Of a DNA stretch of 64,000 bases, positions 17,472-25,414 are shown one piece after another. Within the stretch, counting starts at the first letter, position 1; every line of letters starts with the position of its first letter. A program made the translations under genes and the position numbers. The stretch is from positions 1,381,562 through 1,445,561 of the forward strand of contig NZ_OY763421.1 in the NCBI RefSeq assembly GCF_963667555.1, given 5' to 3'. This DNA is from an uncultured Methanolobus sp. GTDB taxonomy: Archaea > Halobacteriota > Methanosarcinia > Methanosarcinales > Methanosarcinaceae. The notes under the pieces are model-generated. The model saw only the letters and a list, made by a program, of their open reading frames with translations. It was not told the DNA's origin and ran no database searches.

Positions 17472-18029
17472 ATGACTGATAATACTAATGAAAAAATGAA
17501 AGAGGATGAGATAGCTAGTTTTTTAAAATTATTCTATGCACTTGATAGCAAAACAAGATTATCTATCATTCAAAGTTTATTTGAAAATGAAAAACATATC
17601 TCTGAAATTGCTCGCGAGCAAAAAATATCTGTACCCGTTGCAGCAAAGCATGTTAACATCCTGGAGGATGCAAATCTTGTTAAGAGAAACGTCTATGGGA
17701 AAACCCATGTTCTCCAATTGAACAATAAAGATGTCGCCAGATCACTCGATATCTTGGCTCCAACTAAAACGATAGAAGTCAAAAAAGGAACAAATCTTTT
17801 AGATATTCTAAAAGAGGTTGCAATCATCGAAACAAAAAAATTGCGAGGAAAAGATCACGTAATCTCAACCAACGGAGATGAAGGATTCTTTATCTATGAG
17901 ATGGACGGACAGTTTTGCGAACAGACAGTCCAAAACTGCATATTCAGAAAAGATGCAACTGTTATCTGGAAAAAACTTGAACCTGTCGCAAAATTATGCC
18001 TGAACATAAAAGTAAAAAATGATGAATAA
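17472..18029 (+). CDS. ArsR-type winged-helix regulator fused to a DUF4430-like domain
   Basis: 185 residues, no signal peptide. Residues about 12-95 form an ArsR-like winged helix (FYALDSKTRLSIIQSLFENE, recognition helix region ISVPVAAKHVNILEDANLV, wing KRNVYGKTHVLQL). Residues about 105-180 look like a DUF4430 (transcobalamin-C-like) fold: GTNLLDILKEVA, then GDEGFFIYEMDGQFCEQTV and FRKDATVIWKKL. The same domain class is repeated in the secreted protein at 2.3-4.8 kb. The likely role is a DNA-binding switch whose C-terminal domain senses a ligand; which ligand is not known. It follows the orphan ATPase by 71 bp but appears to have its own promoter. Confidence 0.8.
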   Translation: MTDNTNEKMKEDEIASFLKLFYALDSKTRLSIIQSLFENEKHISEIAREQKISVPVAAKHVNILEDANLVKRNVYGKTHVLQLNNKDVARSLDILAPTKTIEVKKGTNLLDILKEVAIIETKKLRGKDHVISTNGDEGFFIYEMDGQFCEQTVQNCIFRKDATVIWKKLEPVAKLCLNIKVKNDE

Positions 18030-18075
18030 ACCGTTTATGAATCGCATTATCAATTATAATCGTCAATTTCGCCAC

Positions 18076-18516
18076 TCACTCTACAATAGAATCAGAAAGA
18101 TAATCATCCAATGTTAGCAGCAAAACATTTTCCTGCTTTGCTATCTCATGCAAGTTCTTAGTAAAACCGGACTTGCTGATAAGTGCAAAATGCTCATTTC
18201 TTTCAGGGAGCCATTTCACATGAGCTGCCTTCTCTTTCAGACTGTAATAGACATCTGCATTGATCTTCTGCTTTTGCCATTTGCATTCACAGAAAAGTAT
18301 GTTCTTTGTTTCCGGGTCAAGGGCCACAAGATCGAGCTCATAATCGTTTTTCCCTTTTGGCATGTTTGGTATCTTTCCCCACTGCCTTCCAATAGACTTG
18401 AACGGAAGTCTTTCATTCACAGTTCTGTCCACAAGAGTCTGCTCATCAAAAGAAATACCCGTAACTGTACAATCAGCAGAATTGTTAACCCTCCGTTTGA
18501 TAGGTAGAAGCAACAC
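18076..18516 (-). pseudogene. Fragment of an archaeal AAA ATPase (DUF234 C-terminal domain)
   Basis: 146 codons. The readable part, GRQWGKIPN, then YELDLVALDPETKNILFCECKWQKQK, matches the DUF234 domain that forms the C-terminal, nuclease-like end of archaeal ATPases with an N-terminal PF01637 AAA module (E-D-V plus E-C-K residues of a restriction-endonuclease-like fold). The ATPase module is missing upstream, where the DNA is non-coding, so this is a remnant. It lies beside two tRNA genes, a typical spot for inserted and decayed DNA. An expressed stand-alone domain cannot be excluded. Confidence 0.65.
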
Positions 18517-18664
18517 TCAAGTTAAGTGTTTTTTCAATAGTGAACAGATAGTTTGACAAATCCTATCGGTTTCCAGATTTCATGTATATTATTTGAACAT
18601 TTATGTTTTTTAGACATTGTGCTCAAAAATTATTAATAGAACTGAATTGCCCATAGTTTTTAAG

Positions 18665-18739
18665 TGGGCCTAACCGGATTCGAACCGGTGACCGCTCGGT
18701 TATGAGCCGAGCGCTCTAACCTGGCTAAGCTACAGGCCC
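18665..18739 (-). tRNA. tRNA with CAU anticodon (Ile2 or elongator Met)
   Basis: 75 nt clover-leaf on the minus strand starting GGGCCTGTAGCTTAGCCAGG. The acceptor stem has 7 pairs (GGGCCTG with TAGGCCC), discriminator A. The anticodon arm is CTCGG-CTCATAA-CCGAG, so the anticodon is CAU; the T arm is CCGGTTCGAATCCGG. The stem lacks the GGG/CCC anticodon pairs of initiator tRNA. Whether it is elongator Met or the Ile2 species, whose C34 is modified to agmatidine by TiaS, cannot be settled by eye; the GGGCC acceptor leans to Ile2. No CCA is encoded. Confidence 0.92.
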
Positions 18740-18759
18740 AATACGAGAAAAGTTTGAAG

Positions 18760-18832
18760 CGCCGCAAACAGGGCTCGAACCTGTGACATTCTGGTTAACA
18801 GCCAGACACTCTACCAACTGAGTTATTGCGGC
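18760..18832 (-). tRNA. tRNA-Asn (GUU)
   Basis: 73 nt on the minus strand beginning GCCGCAATAACTCAGTTGG. Acceptor stem GCCGCAA pairs with TTGCGGC, discriminator G, anticodon loop CTGTTAA giving GUU, T arm ACAGGTTCGAGCCCTGT. It is 20 bp upstream of the CAU tRNA and the two probably form one transcript. No intron and no encoded CCA. Confidence 0.95.
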
Positions 18833-18877
18833 TCTCAGCATGGCGCTCACGCGCGAATCCTTCTAATGCACTTATTG

Positions 18878-18885
18878 CTTTTAAA
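18878..18885 (-). promoter_or_regulatory. Candidate TATA box for the tRNA pair
   Basis: TTTAAAAG on the minus strand, about 46 bp upstream of the tRNA-Asn 5-prime end, with GC-rich DNA (GCGCGTGAGCGCC) between. Spacing suits a stable-RNA promoter with a short 5-prime leader. The remainder, 18886-19125, is AT-rich and holds no gene I can support. Confidence 0.45.
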
Positions 18886-19125
18886 CCTTTTGATTGCACG
18901 GCTTTTTTGGTCATATTTTTACCCGGTTTTGACCCCATTTTTACTCAAAATTTACCCGAAATTTTTACTTCATCATTATGATGATAATTATATATTGTAC
19001 AACATATATGTTCCAGTAGAAACAAAGGGGTAGAGAGCAGTATTAGCTTAATATACAGTAACATCAAAAAGTTACACACCCATTATTTTTTAAATGAATA
19101 TTTAGAGATAATGCCCTGACATGCC

Positions 19126-20142
19126 CTAATCGTCTGACGCAACACAGATTTGGGTGCCGCAACGCGGGCAAGTACGCTCATCTGTCAGTTCATAAGACTC
19201 TACTCCAAACATTCCTCTTTTAATAAGCAATTCCCCACATTCGGGACAAAAAGTATGTTCATGTCCATTTCCCGGAACATTGCCTATGTACACATACCTC
19301 ATGCCTTCTTCTTTTGCAATTGAATAAGCCATCTCAAGCGTCTCAAGAGGAGTGGAACGGATATCCTGCAGCTTATAGTAAGGATGGAAACGTGTAAAAT
19401 GTACAGGAGTATCGGCACCCAGGTTCTCATATATCCACTTTGACATTGCGCATATCTCATTCTCAGAATCATTGAGGGTTGGAATGACCAGATTCACAAC
19501 CTCCACATGCATTCCAAGCTTCTTTGCAAGTTTTGCAGACTCAAGAACCGGAGCAAGCTTCGCACTTGCAATATCCCGGTAGAACTCTTCAGTAAAAGCC
19601 TTGATATCAACCCTGAAAGCATCAAGATACGGAGCAATAGTTTCCAGAGCTTCCGAAGTTATGTACCCGTTGGTAACATAAACAGTGGCAAGTCCCTTTT
19701 CCTTTGCAAGCCTGGCGCAATCATACGTATACTCGAACCATATAGTCGGCTCATTATACGTCCACGCAATAGACCTTGCACCGGAAGCCACAGCTCTTCT
19801 TACAGCCATCTCAGGACTCATTTCAATGGCATTAGCCTCATCTATGCTGATCTGTGAAATTGTCCAGTTCTGACAATGCTTGCACCTGAAATTACAACCG
19901 ATGGTCCCTAGAGAATAAACAGAAGTACCCGGATAAAAATGATACAGAGGCTTTTTCTCAATAGGATCAAGAGCCTCACTTGAAACGACATTATAGTTCA
20001 ACGTATAAAGAGTCCCGTCCCGGTTCTCCCTCACTGCACAAAACCCGCGCTTATCCGGTGATATCCGGCACCTGTGAGCACATAGATTGCACTGAACCTT
20101 ACCATCACCAAGTTTCCCATAGAGCATAGCTTCCTTTATCAT
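19126..20142 (-). CDS. amrS: AmmeMemoRadiSam system radical SAM enzyme
   Basis: 338 residues. N-terminal Cys motif CNLCAHRCRI, then the radical SAM signature GCNFRCKHCQNW (C-x3-C-x2-C) that binds a 4Fe-4S cluster and SAM. Typical family segments follow: SIAWTYNEPTIWFEYTYD, VTNGYIT, FRVDIKAF and HFTRFHPYYKLQD. The last 50 residues are a zinc-ribbon with two CPxC-type pairs (CPECGELL and CPRCGTQIC). It belongs to the pyruvate formate-lyase-activating-like branch usually linked to Memo and AMMECR1 proteins; neither partner gene is adjacent. The reaction is not established from sequence. GGGGATTTCTG precedes the ATG, which lies at the edge of repeat copy 2. Confidence 0.9.
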   Translation of the reverse strand: MIKEAMLYGKLGDGKVQCNLCAHRCRISPDKRGFCAVRENRDGTLYTLNYNVVSSEALDPIEKKPLYHFYPGTSVYSLGTIGCNFRCKHCQNWTISQISIDEANAIEMSPEMAVRRAVASGARSIAWTYNEPTIWFEYTYDCARLAKEKGLATVYVTNGYITSEALETIAPYLDAFRVDIKAFTEEFYRDIASAKLAPVLESAKLAKKLGMHVEVVNLVIPTLNDSENEICAMSKWIYENLGADTPVHFTRFHPYYKLQDIRSTPLETLEMAYSIAKEEGMRYVYIGNVPGNGHEHTFCPECGELLIKRGMFGVESYELTDERTCPRCGTQICVASDD

Positions 20143-20146
20143 CAGA

Positions 20147-20546
20147 AATCCCCATTTTAAGATTTGAACTCATTATTGATGAAACTAAGCATTGATTAAA
20201 AGAGGAGGAGGCTGAAATAAGCATAGATAACAATGCAACAATCTTCTTTACTGATTTACCGTAGATCATGAATAACTTGAATTATCCCGAAGGGTCCGGC
20301 GAAGCCGGCATTTTCCAATAAGAATAAACAAACTATTCTGCATACCACCCCGAAAAACATTCTTCACAAACTCCCTGTAGAATTCTCTGTACGAGTGCAA
20401 TAGTCTTTGCAATTATTTACTGTTCAGAATCATAGGAATGTGCCACCTTCGGCGGATGGTTATTTTGTTTTTAGCTTCCAATCGTTTTTGTGGAACTGAA
20501 TATGAGGATTGTTGTCGTCACTCGAATAAACAGGAATTTTGCAGAA
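20147..20546 (+). repeat. Interspersed MITE-like repeat, copy 2
   Basis: Occupies the 20143-20549 gap. Core motifs are clear: CCCGAAGGG (20286-20294), CCGGCGAAGCCGG (20296-20308) and a one-base variant, CCACCTTCGGCGG (20443-20455). The right end CAGGAATTTTGCAGAA (20531-20546) matches the family terminal repeat; the left end near 20147 (CAGAAATCCCC) is degenerate. Read on the plus strand, against the flanking genes. Confidence 0.65.
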
Positions 20547-20549
20547 CCT

Positions 20550-21485
20550 TCAGGACAAAAGATTCAGCCTTGCATCAAAAAATGTCTTTGTTACATTTAT
20601 CTTGATATCTTCCCCGGAACTGCCTTCAAGGAAAAATACAACAGCAGTGCTATTAGAACTCACAGAATATTCCGCAGGGTCAATTCCTGCATCATCTGCC
20701 AGAGTTTCAAAATAACTTTCCCATGACGAAGGATATGATGTCTGAATGGTCATTGTCATATCAGTGAACAGGACACCATCCCAGTAAAGAGAGTCTGAAC
20801 CATTGGTTCTGAAATTGATCTCCTCAATAGAATTACTGCTAATAGATTTTCTGGGACCGCTCAGGTCGATCACATTGAATTCCACAGTAATATTACTGGA
20901 ATTTTCTGTTCTTCTGATATCCATCTGGGGACCAAGACGCATCATTGAGAAACTGTTCTGAGCAAGGATGAGAGCTCCACCTTCATAGGCATATTTCTGG
21001 TCTACAAAATAGTGATTATCAGACCTGTAACTCACAACTCCAAGATCAAGTAACAGAGGATCACTATTGAAATCTATTCCCGGGGTGGTCCCCACAAGAT
21101 TAATTCCAAAATCAGCCTCGTTTATAGTAAGCCTTCCACTGGATTTCTCAGGACTGAACATTGGCAACGAAGCGCCGCCCATCTTTATAGGAACACTTAC
21201 AGAGAGACTTGTTGAAGGTTCAGTTCTTGCATAACCTGAAAGTATATCAAGCTGATTTTTCATCCCTGCCATATCATAGAAGACATCATCCATATGCGAC
21301 TGTTCAGCAGATGTTTTCCATTCAGGAATATACTGTACATAAACAAGCGTTATCACAGATACCACTATGCCAAAAAGGAGTACAGCAGAGACCACAGCAG
21401 AAATTGCATTTTCACTGGACATCATCCTTTTCATACTTTTCCGGAAACTCTGCATAGCCGGGATAATGTTTATTATTCCTTTCAT
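20550..21485 (-). CDS. Archaeal type IV pilin-like protein
   Basis: 311 residues. The N-terminus has a basic stretch and then a single hydrophobic helix (AISAVVSAVLLFGIVVSVITLVY) as in archaeal pilins and DUF7289-type pseudopilins, followed by a polar linker and a large beta-rich domain (IYLRH-like strands, YEGGALILAQNSFSMMRLGPQ). The start overlaps the upstream gene stop by 4 bp, so translation is probably coupled. It is the last gene of the pilus-like operon and likely a minor pilin or tip/initiation subunit outside the membrane. Confidence 0.75.
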   Translation of the reverse strand: MKGIINIIPAMQSFRKSMKRMMSSENAISAVVSAVLLFGIVVSVITLVYVQYIPEWKTSAEQSHMDDVFYDMAGMKNQLDILSGYARTEPSTSLSVSVPIKMGGASLPMFSPEKSSGRLTINEADFGINLVGTTPGIDFNSDPLLLDLGVVSYRSDNHYFVDQKYAYEGGALILAQNSFSMMRLGPQMDIRRTENSSNITVEFNVIDLSGPRKSISSNSIEEINFRTNGSDSLYWDGVLFTDMTMTIQTSYPSSWESYFETLADDAGIDPAEYSVSSNSTAVVFFLEGSSGEDIKINVTKTFFDARLNLLS

Positions 21486-23488
21486 GGATTCGTCCTCGCA
21501 TAGTAAGCAGCCATATCTGACTCATCCAGTGTTACATTATAGATCTCTACCTCATCGAGATAACCACGGAAATAGAAATTATTGGTTCCATAATTCTGCC
21601 TTCCAATCCACAGATCATTATTATTGGGCACAAGTGAGAATCCATTCATAGACATTGACTCCACAAATGTTGCATCCTTATAGAATTTCACGTCGCTTCC
21701 GTCAGCAACAACACCGATCTGATACCAGGTATTTCTATGAAGATCCATTCCTGTTGTCTCAACATAATGATAACCTGAACTTGTCCATTCAAAGCCAATT
21801 TCTCCATTTACTACATAAAGTTCGAAATTATCCTGATCATTGATTCCTTTGCCGATCAAACAATATGTACTACTGTCACTTGCAATCCTCAACCAGAATA
21901 CCAGACTCAGGTTTTGATCAAAATCAAGTGAGCTATCATCTGAAACCACAAGATAGTCACCATTTCCATCAAAATTCATCGCCGAATCATTTATTGCCGT
22001 ACCAATTGACCATTTTGCATCGTTGACAGATGCATCGTTGCTACCAACACTATCATAAGCAACTGACCCTGAACCTTCATCGAACTTCCATCTGGAAACA
22101 GGAGTAACAGATGGAGCTTCCGGATCTTCTGTTCCTTCAGGGGACGAAAGCTCGTAATAGCCACTACAGGTAATATATGTACTTGAAGGATTGAAATTGA
22201 CCTGGGTATTTCCTGAGCTATAGAATCCTATGTTCGAAATGTTAATAGCTGAATTGTTGGTCTGCCAGTTAATTATCGCACTGCCATCTGCTTCAAGATA
22301 CACCTGACTGTTGTGTGACGGAAGCTCATATCTTAAAGTTGAATAGTAATTTGATATTGGCTGAACATAGATACTTGTAACCTGACCTGTGTCCTGCAAT
22401 ACACCATTTATGTACAGATTGACGTTCAGATTGAAGGTTGATATCTGGGAATTACTGCTGGTCATTGAAATTGTGCCTGATGTCTGGTCATTTACAACTT
22501 CAAGTTTGACCTCATCATTCTGGTTCAGGTTGTATCTGGTACCGTCTATGTCTACATACCTGTAATTACCATCATTTATGAAACTGATATAACCGCCGTC
22601 CTTTATTACACCGCCCATTGACGGTTTGTTCAGTGTGATACGGTTTGCAAAGATACCCGAAGGAGCCACAACAGTTACGCTCCTGGTAGTACTGTCCGTA
22701 TTTCCATCATTATCGGTAACAGTAAGGGCTACTGTATAGGTTCCTGCCGAAGAGTACTGGTGTGAAGGATCCTGACTTGTTGAAGTTCCTCCATCACCAA
22801 AGTTCCATGACCATCCTGCAACAGTTCCGTCAGAATCAGATGACTGATCGGTGAAGGCAACTGTTTGAAGTACACCAGGATTTGAAGGCGAATATGTAAA
22901 ACCTGCAACCGGATCATATTGTGGTACTGTTACATTGCCATTGCCACTTGAACCAGAATCCATTCCTATTTCTTCTCCAAGAAGTGATCCACTCTCAATA
23001 ACAGTATTTGAATCTGTTTGCAGCAGGACCATACCAACGTAATCATCCTCATTGATGGTTGTATTCCAAAGGACATCCGTATCTATAGCGATGGTCTGTC
23101 CAAGATGCCAGCTATTGCTACCGGTTATCTGTTTAAGCTGTGACGAGGACACATCCCTGCGCGTGCCATTCAGATTGAGTACTATCTCAACCTTATCCAG
23201 ATCAATGTTCTCTCCGCCCGAATGCCTCAGGTAGATAGTATCTGAATCCACATCCACCCAGCCATCTACATCAGCATGCACGGCAGTTTCAGATTCAAGA
23301 TATGAGAAAACAAACACAGCTATCACTGAAAATGCAAGCACAGCTATTGCTGTCAGAAGGATCTCACCGATTATTTCGGATACTGCGCTTTCATCACGGA
23401 ACATTTTCATGATCCCGGATCTTACATTATCAAACTGTGTTCCCATGTATTTCACCTCAGATGAAGAATGCAAACAGCAGGTAAGCAA
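21482..23488 (-). CDS. Pilin-domain adhesin with PKD and LamG domains
   Basis: 668 residues; the likely start is the internal MGTQFDN (residue 16), because what precedes it overlaps the upstream gene. An archaeal pilin N-terminal segment (SAVSEIIGEILLTAIAVLAF, PF07790 type) is followed by a strand-rich part (VDVDSDTIYLRHSGGENID), a PKD domain (WSWNFGDGGTSTSQDPSHQY) and a further beta domain. A LamG/concanavalin-like jelly roll occupies the last 170 or so residues (SRWKFDEGSGSVAYDSVG, FDGNGDYLVVSDDSSLDF, LDEVEIYN). This is a pilin carrying binding modules, probably a surface adhesin assembled by the adjacent ATPase and membrane platform. Bordered by overlaps on both sides. Confidence 0.85.
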   Translation of the reverse strand: MLTCCLHSSSEVKYMGTQFDNVRSGIMKMFRDESAVSEIIGEILLTAIAVLAFSVIAVFVFSYLESETAVHADVDGWVDVDSDTIYLRHSGGENIDLDKVEIVLNLNGTRRDVSSSQLKQITGSNSWHLGQTIAIDTDVLWNTTINEDDYVGMVLLQTDSNTVIESGSLLGEEIGMDSGSSGNGNVTVPQYDPVAGFTYSPSNPGVLQTVAFTDQSSDSDGTVAGWSWNFGDGGTSTSQDPSHQYSSAGTYTVALTVTDNDGNTDSTTRSVTVVAPSGIFANRITLNKPSMGGVIKDGGYISFINDGNYRYVDIDGTRYNLNQNDEVKLEVVNDQTSGTISMTSSNSQISTFNLNVNLYINGVLQDTGQVTSIYVQPISNYYSTLRYELPSHNSQVYLEADGSAIINWQTNNSAINISNIGFYSSGNTQVNFNPSSTYITCSGYYELSSPEGTEDPEAPSVTPVSRWKFDEGSGSVAYDSVGSNDASVNDAKWSIGTAINDSAMNFDGNGDYLVVSDDSSLDFDQNLSLVFWLRIASDSSTYCLIGKGINDQDNFELYVVNGEIGFEWTSSGYHYVETTGMDLHRNTWYQIGVVADGSDVKFYKDATFVESMSMNGFSLVPNNNDLWIGRQNYGTNNFYFRGYLDEVEIYNVTLDESDMAAYYARTNP

Positions 23489-25403
23489 TAGACATCATCA
23501 TTACAGAATGTTTGTAACCTGAATGAATGGTTCCACCACCCATTTTTCCCGCCACCAGGCCGGAGCAGAACCCCTGTATCATAGCTGCATGGAAAAATAT
23601 CAGGGTATACTTTTCCAGGTCAAAGGAAGCAGACAGATTTAGCCCTGAAATGGTACCTTCAGTAGAAACGGGCATTGCCGGCAGGAAATAGGCTGCCAGT
23701 ATGTAAACAATGAACAGGAAGACCATAAAGGCAATGTAGATGATAAAGACGTAAACAAACATCTCTGCATTACGTTCTTTTTTAAGCTGCCTCTGGATAT
23801 CAGCGTCATGCGCTGCTATTGCCAGTACGCTTTTGATATCACCGGTAGCCTCGTTGGCTTTGATTATCAGGTTAATGATACGCCTGGTCATTTCAGTACG
23901 TATCCTGAACTCGAATTTTTTCAGTGCATCATCAAGTTTTGCTCCCCATGAAATATCATTGACAAGACGTTTCACCTCGGAATGGAGAATGCCTATCTTA
24001 AGGTGCATGCTCATGACAATCGCATCAACAAGAAGGATCCCAGCCTCGTTTATACTTGCAAGATTATTGAGAAAATCAGGAATATGGCTTTCTATCTGGT
24101 TCACACGATAGGTTCGCAGTTCATCAAATACAATGTATGGAACCAGTAGAATAATGAGGGCTATGAATATCTGATCATCGATAATACTGATGGTCAGAAC
24201 GTTGAAACTGTTAATATAGAGAATATTTGCAATATTTATGTATTCATTAACAGCATAGAAGAGGTACAATAATGATGCAGGTACAGTGATCAATAGAACT
24301 GAAACCGGATTATTGGTAAACATTGCCAGAGGGTGAGTTACTTTGTCCATGAACTTCACAAGTCTGGCATAATAGCGCATCTTTTTCCTTTTGGACTCTT
24401 CATCGGGTTCACCCTCCATTAATTTCACATGGGAAAAAGCATCAAGTTTCTTTTCCACAACATAGAAATCAGGGATCTTTGGATTATCATTTGTAAGTGA
24501 GTTTAAGAGGAGAAGGAAAACCACAGTCCCCAGAGGGATTATCAGATAAACTATTAAATTCAGAATGCTGGCCGAGCTTGAATTAACAAGTCCCAGAACC
24601 ACAAGAATGGTAATAAGGAAAAGCGGACCTGCAACGAAAGCCGATATATACACTTCTGCAAGCACACTGAGAGTTTCAAAGAATATTTTCTGCTCTTTTG
24701 TAGCGGTAAGCCTATACTGCTCATTCTTTGCCTTGAGGTATGAAGTGATATCACCGCCACTGGTCACAATGGATGTCATACCGTCCAGGAAATCCTTGAA
24801 CTTCTTGGAAGGAGTCCGCTGTCCTGCACGATCAAAAGCCTGGAGAAGATCGGTCCCATAGTATTCCATGTCCTTTACAATATAGCCAACTTCCTCTGCT
24901 GCAGCACCATAGATATAGTAGTTCTGTGCCAGTGATTTCATGATATCAAGAAGATTCATTCCTCCACCATGGCTCATCGCATAAAGATATGCTGTTGTAT
25001 GGGAAAGTGACTGATTGATAAGAGTGCTTCTCACATTCGCCTGGACCTCAGGTATTGACATGAATATATAATATGTCAGCGAGGAGGCTATCACTGAGAA
25101 AAGAGCAGCCAGCCCTATACTTAGCAATAAATGAAAATTGGACCACACCCATGGGATTTCAGTACCAACACCCAGCATATACGGCCTTACGTCCCCTAGA
25201 AGATAATAGCCGGCAAGCAGTCCTATAAAGCCTGCAAACAATGCCATGATAACTGAAAAGAAATATGTCTGAGCAATGTATTGTTCGATCAGCATACCCA
25301 GGCCTGCTTTGCGCAGCAGCAGGCGATGATCCTCATAACGATCAATATTTTTCCTCACATATTTTCCAAATATCAGGTGAGCGGCTGAATCGATGATATC
25401 CAT
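23457..25403 (-). CDS. Type II/IV secretion system membrane platform protein (TadC/ArlJ-like, T2SSF)
   Basis: 648 residues with several membrane helices in two groups (about 50-115 and 255-305, then 355-440 and 545-645) and two T2SSF-type cytosolic helical regions; the second contains DFLNNLASINEAGILLVDAI and the E-rich RRIINLIIKANEATGDIKS. The double-F layout is typical of archaeal pilus and archaellum platform proteins. It forms the membrane base on which the ATPase works. It lies 11 bp downstream of the ATPase stop and overlaps the next gene, so the operon is tight. Confidence 0.88.
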   Translation of the reverse strand: MDIIDSAAHLIFGKYVRKNIDRYEDHRLLLRKAGLGMLIEQYIAQTYFFSVIMALFAGFIGLLAGYYLLGDVRPYMLGVGTEIPWVWSNFHLLLSIGLAALFSVIASSLTYYIFMSIPEVQANVRSTLINQSLSHTTAYLYAMSHGGGMNLLDIMKSLAQNYYIYGAAAEEVGYIVKDMEYYGTDLLQAFDRAGQRTPSKKFKDFLDGMTSIVTSGGDITSYLKAKNEQYRLTATKEQKIFFETLSVLAEVYISAFVAGPLFLITILVVLGLVNSSSASILNLIVYLIIPLGTVVFLLLLNSLTNDNPKIPDFYVVEKKLDAFSHVKLMEGEPDEESKRKKMRYYARLVKFMDKVTHPLAMFTNNPVSVLLITVPASLLYLFYAVNEYINIANILYINSFNVLTISIIDDQIFIALIILLVPYIVFDELRTYRVNQIESHIPDFLNNLASINEAGILLVDAIVMSMHLKIGILHSEVKRLVNDISWGAKLDDALKKFEFRIRTEMTRRIINLIIKANEATGDIKSVLAIAAHDADIQRQLKKERNAEMFVYVFIIYIAFMVFLFIVYILAAYFLPAMPVSTEGTISGLNLSASFDLEKYTLIFFHAAMIQGFCSGLVAGKMGGGTIHSGYKHSVMMMSIAYLLFAFFI

Positions 25404-25414
25404 TCCAGAATCTC

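Noticed and set aside
20490-20726. 78-codon plus-strand frame overlapping repeat copy 2 and the 3-prime end of a pilin-like gene.
   Set aside because: Antisense to a gene with clear domain structure; no ribosome-binding site.
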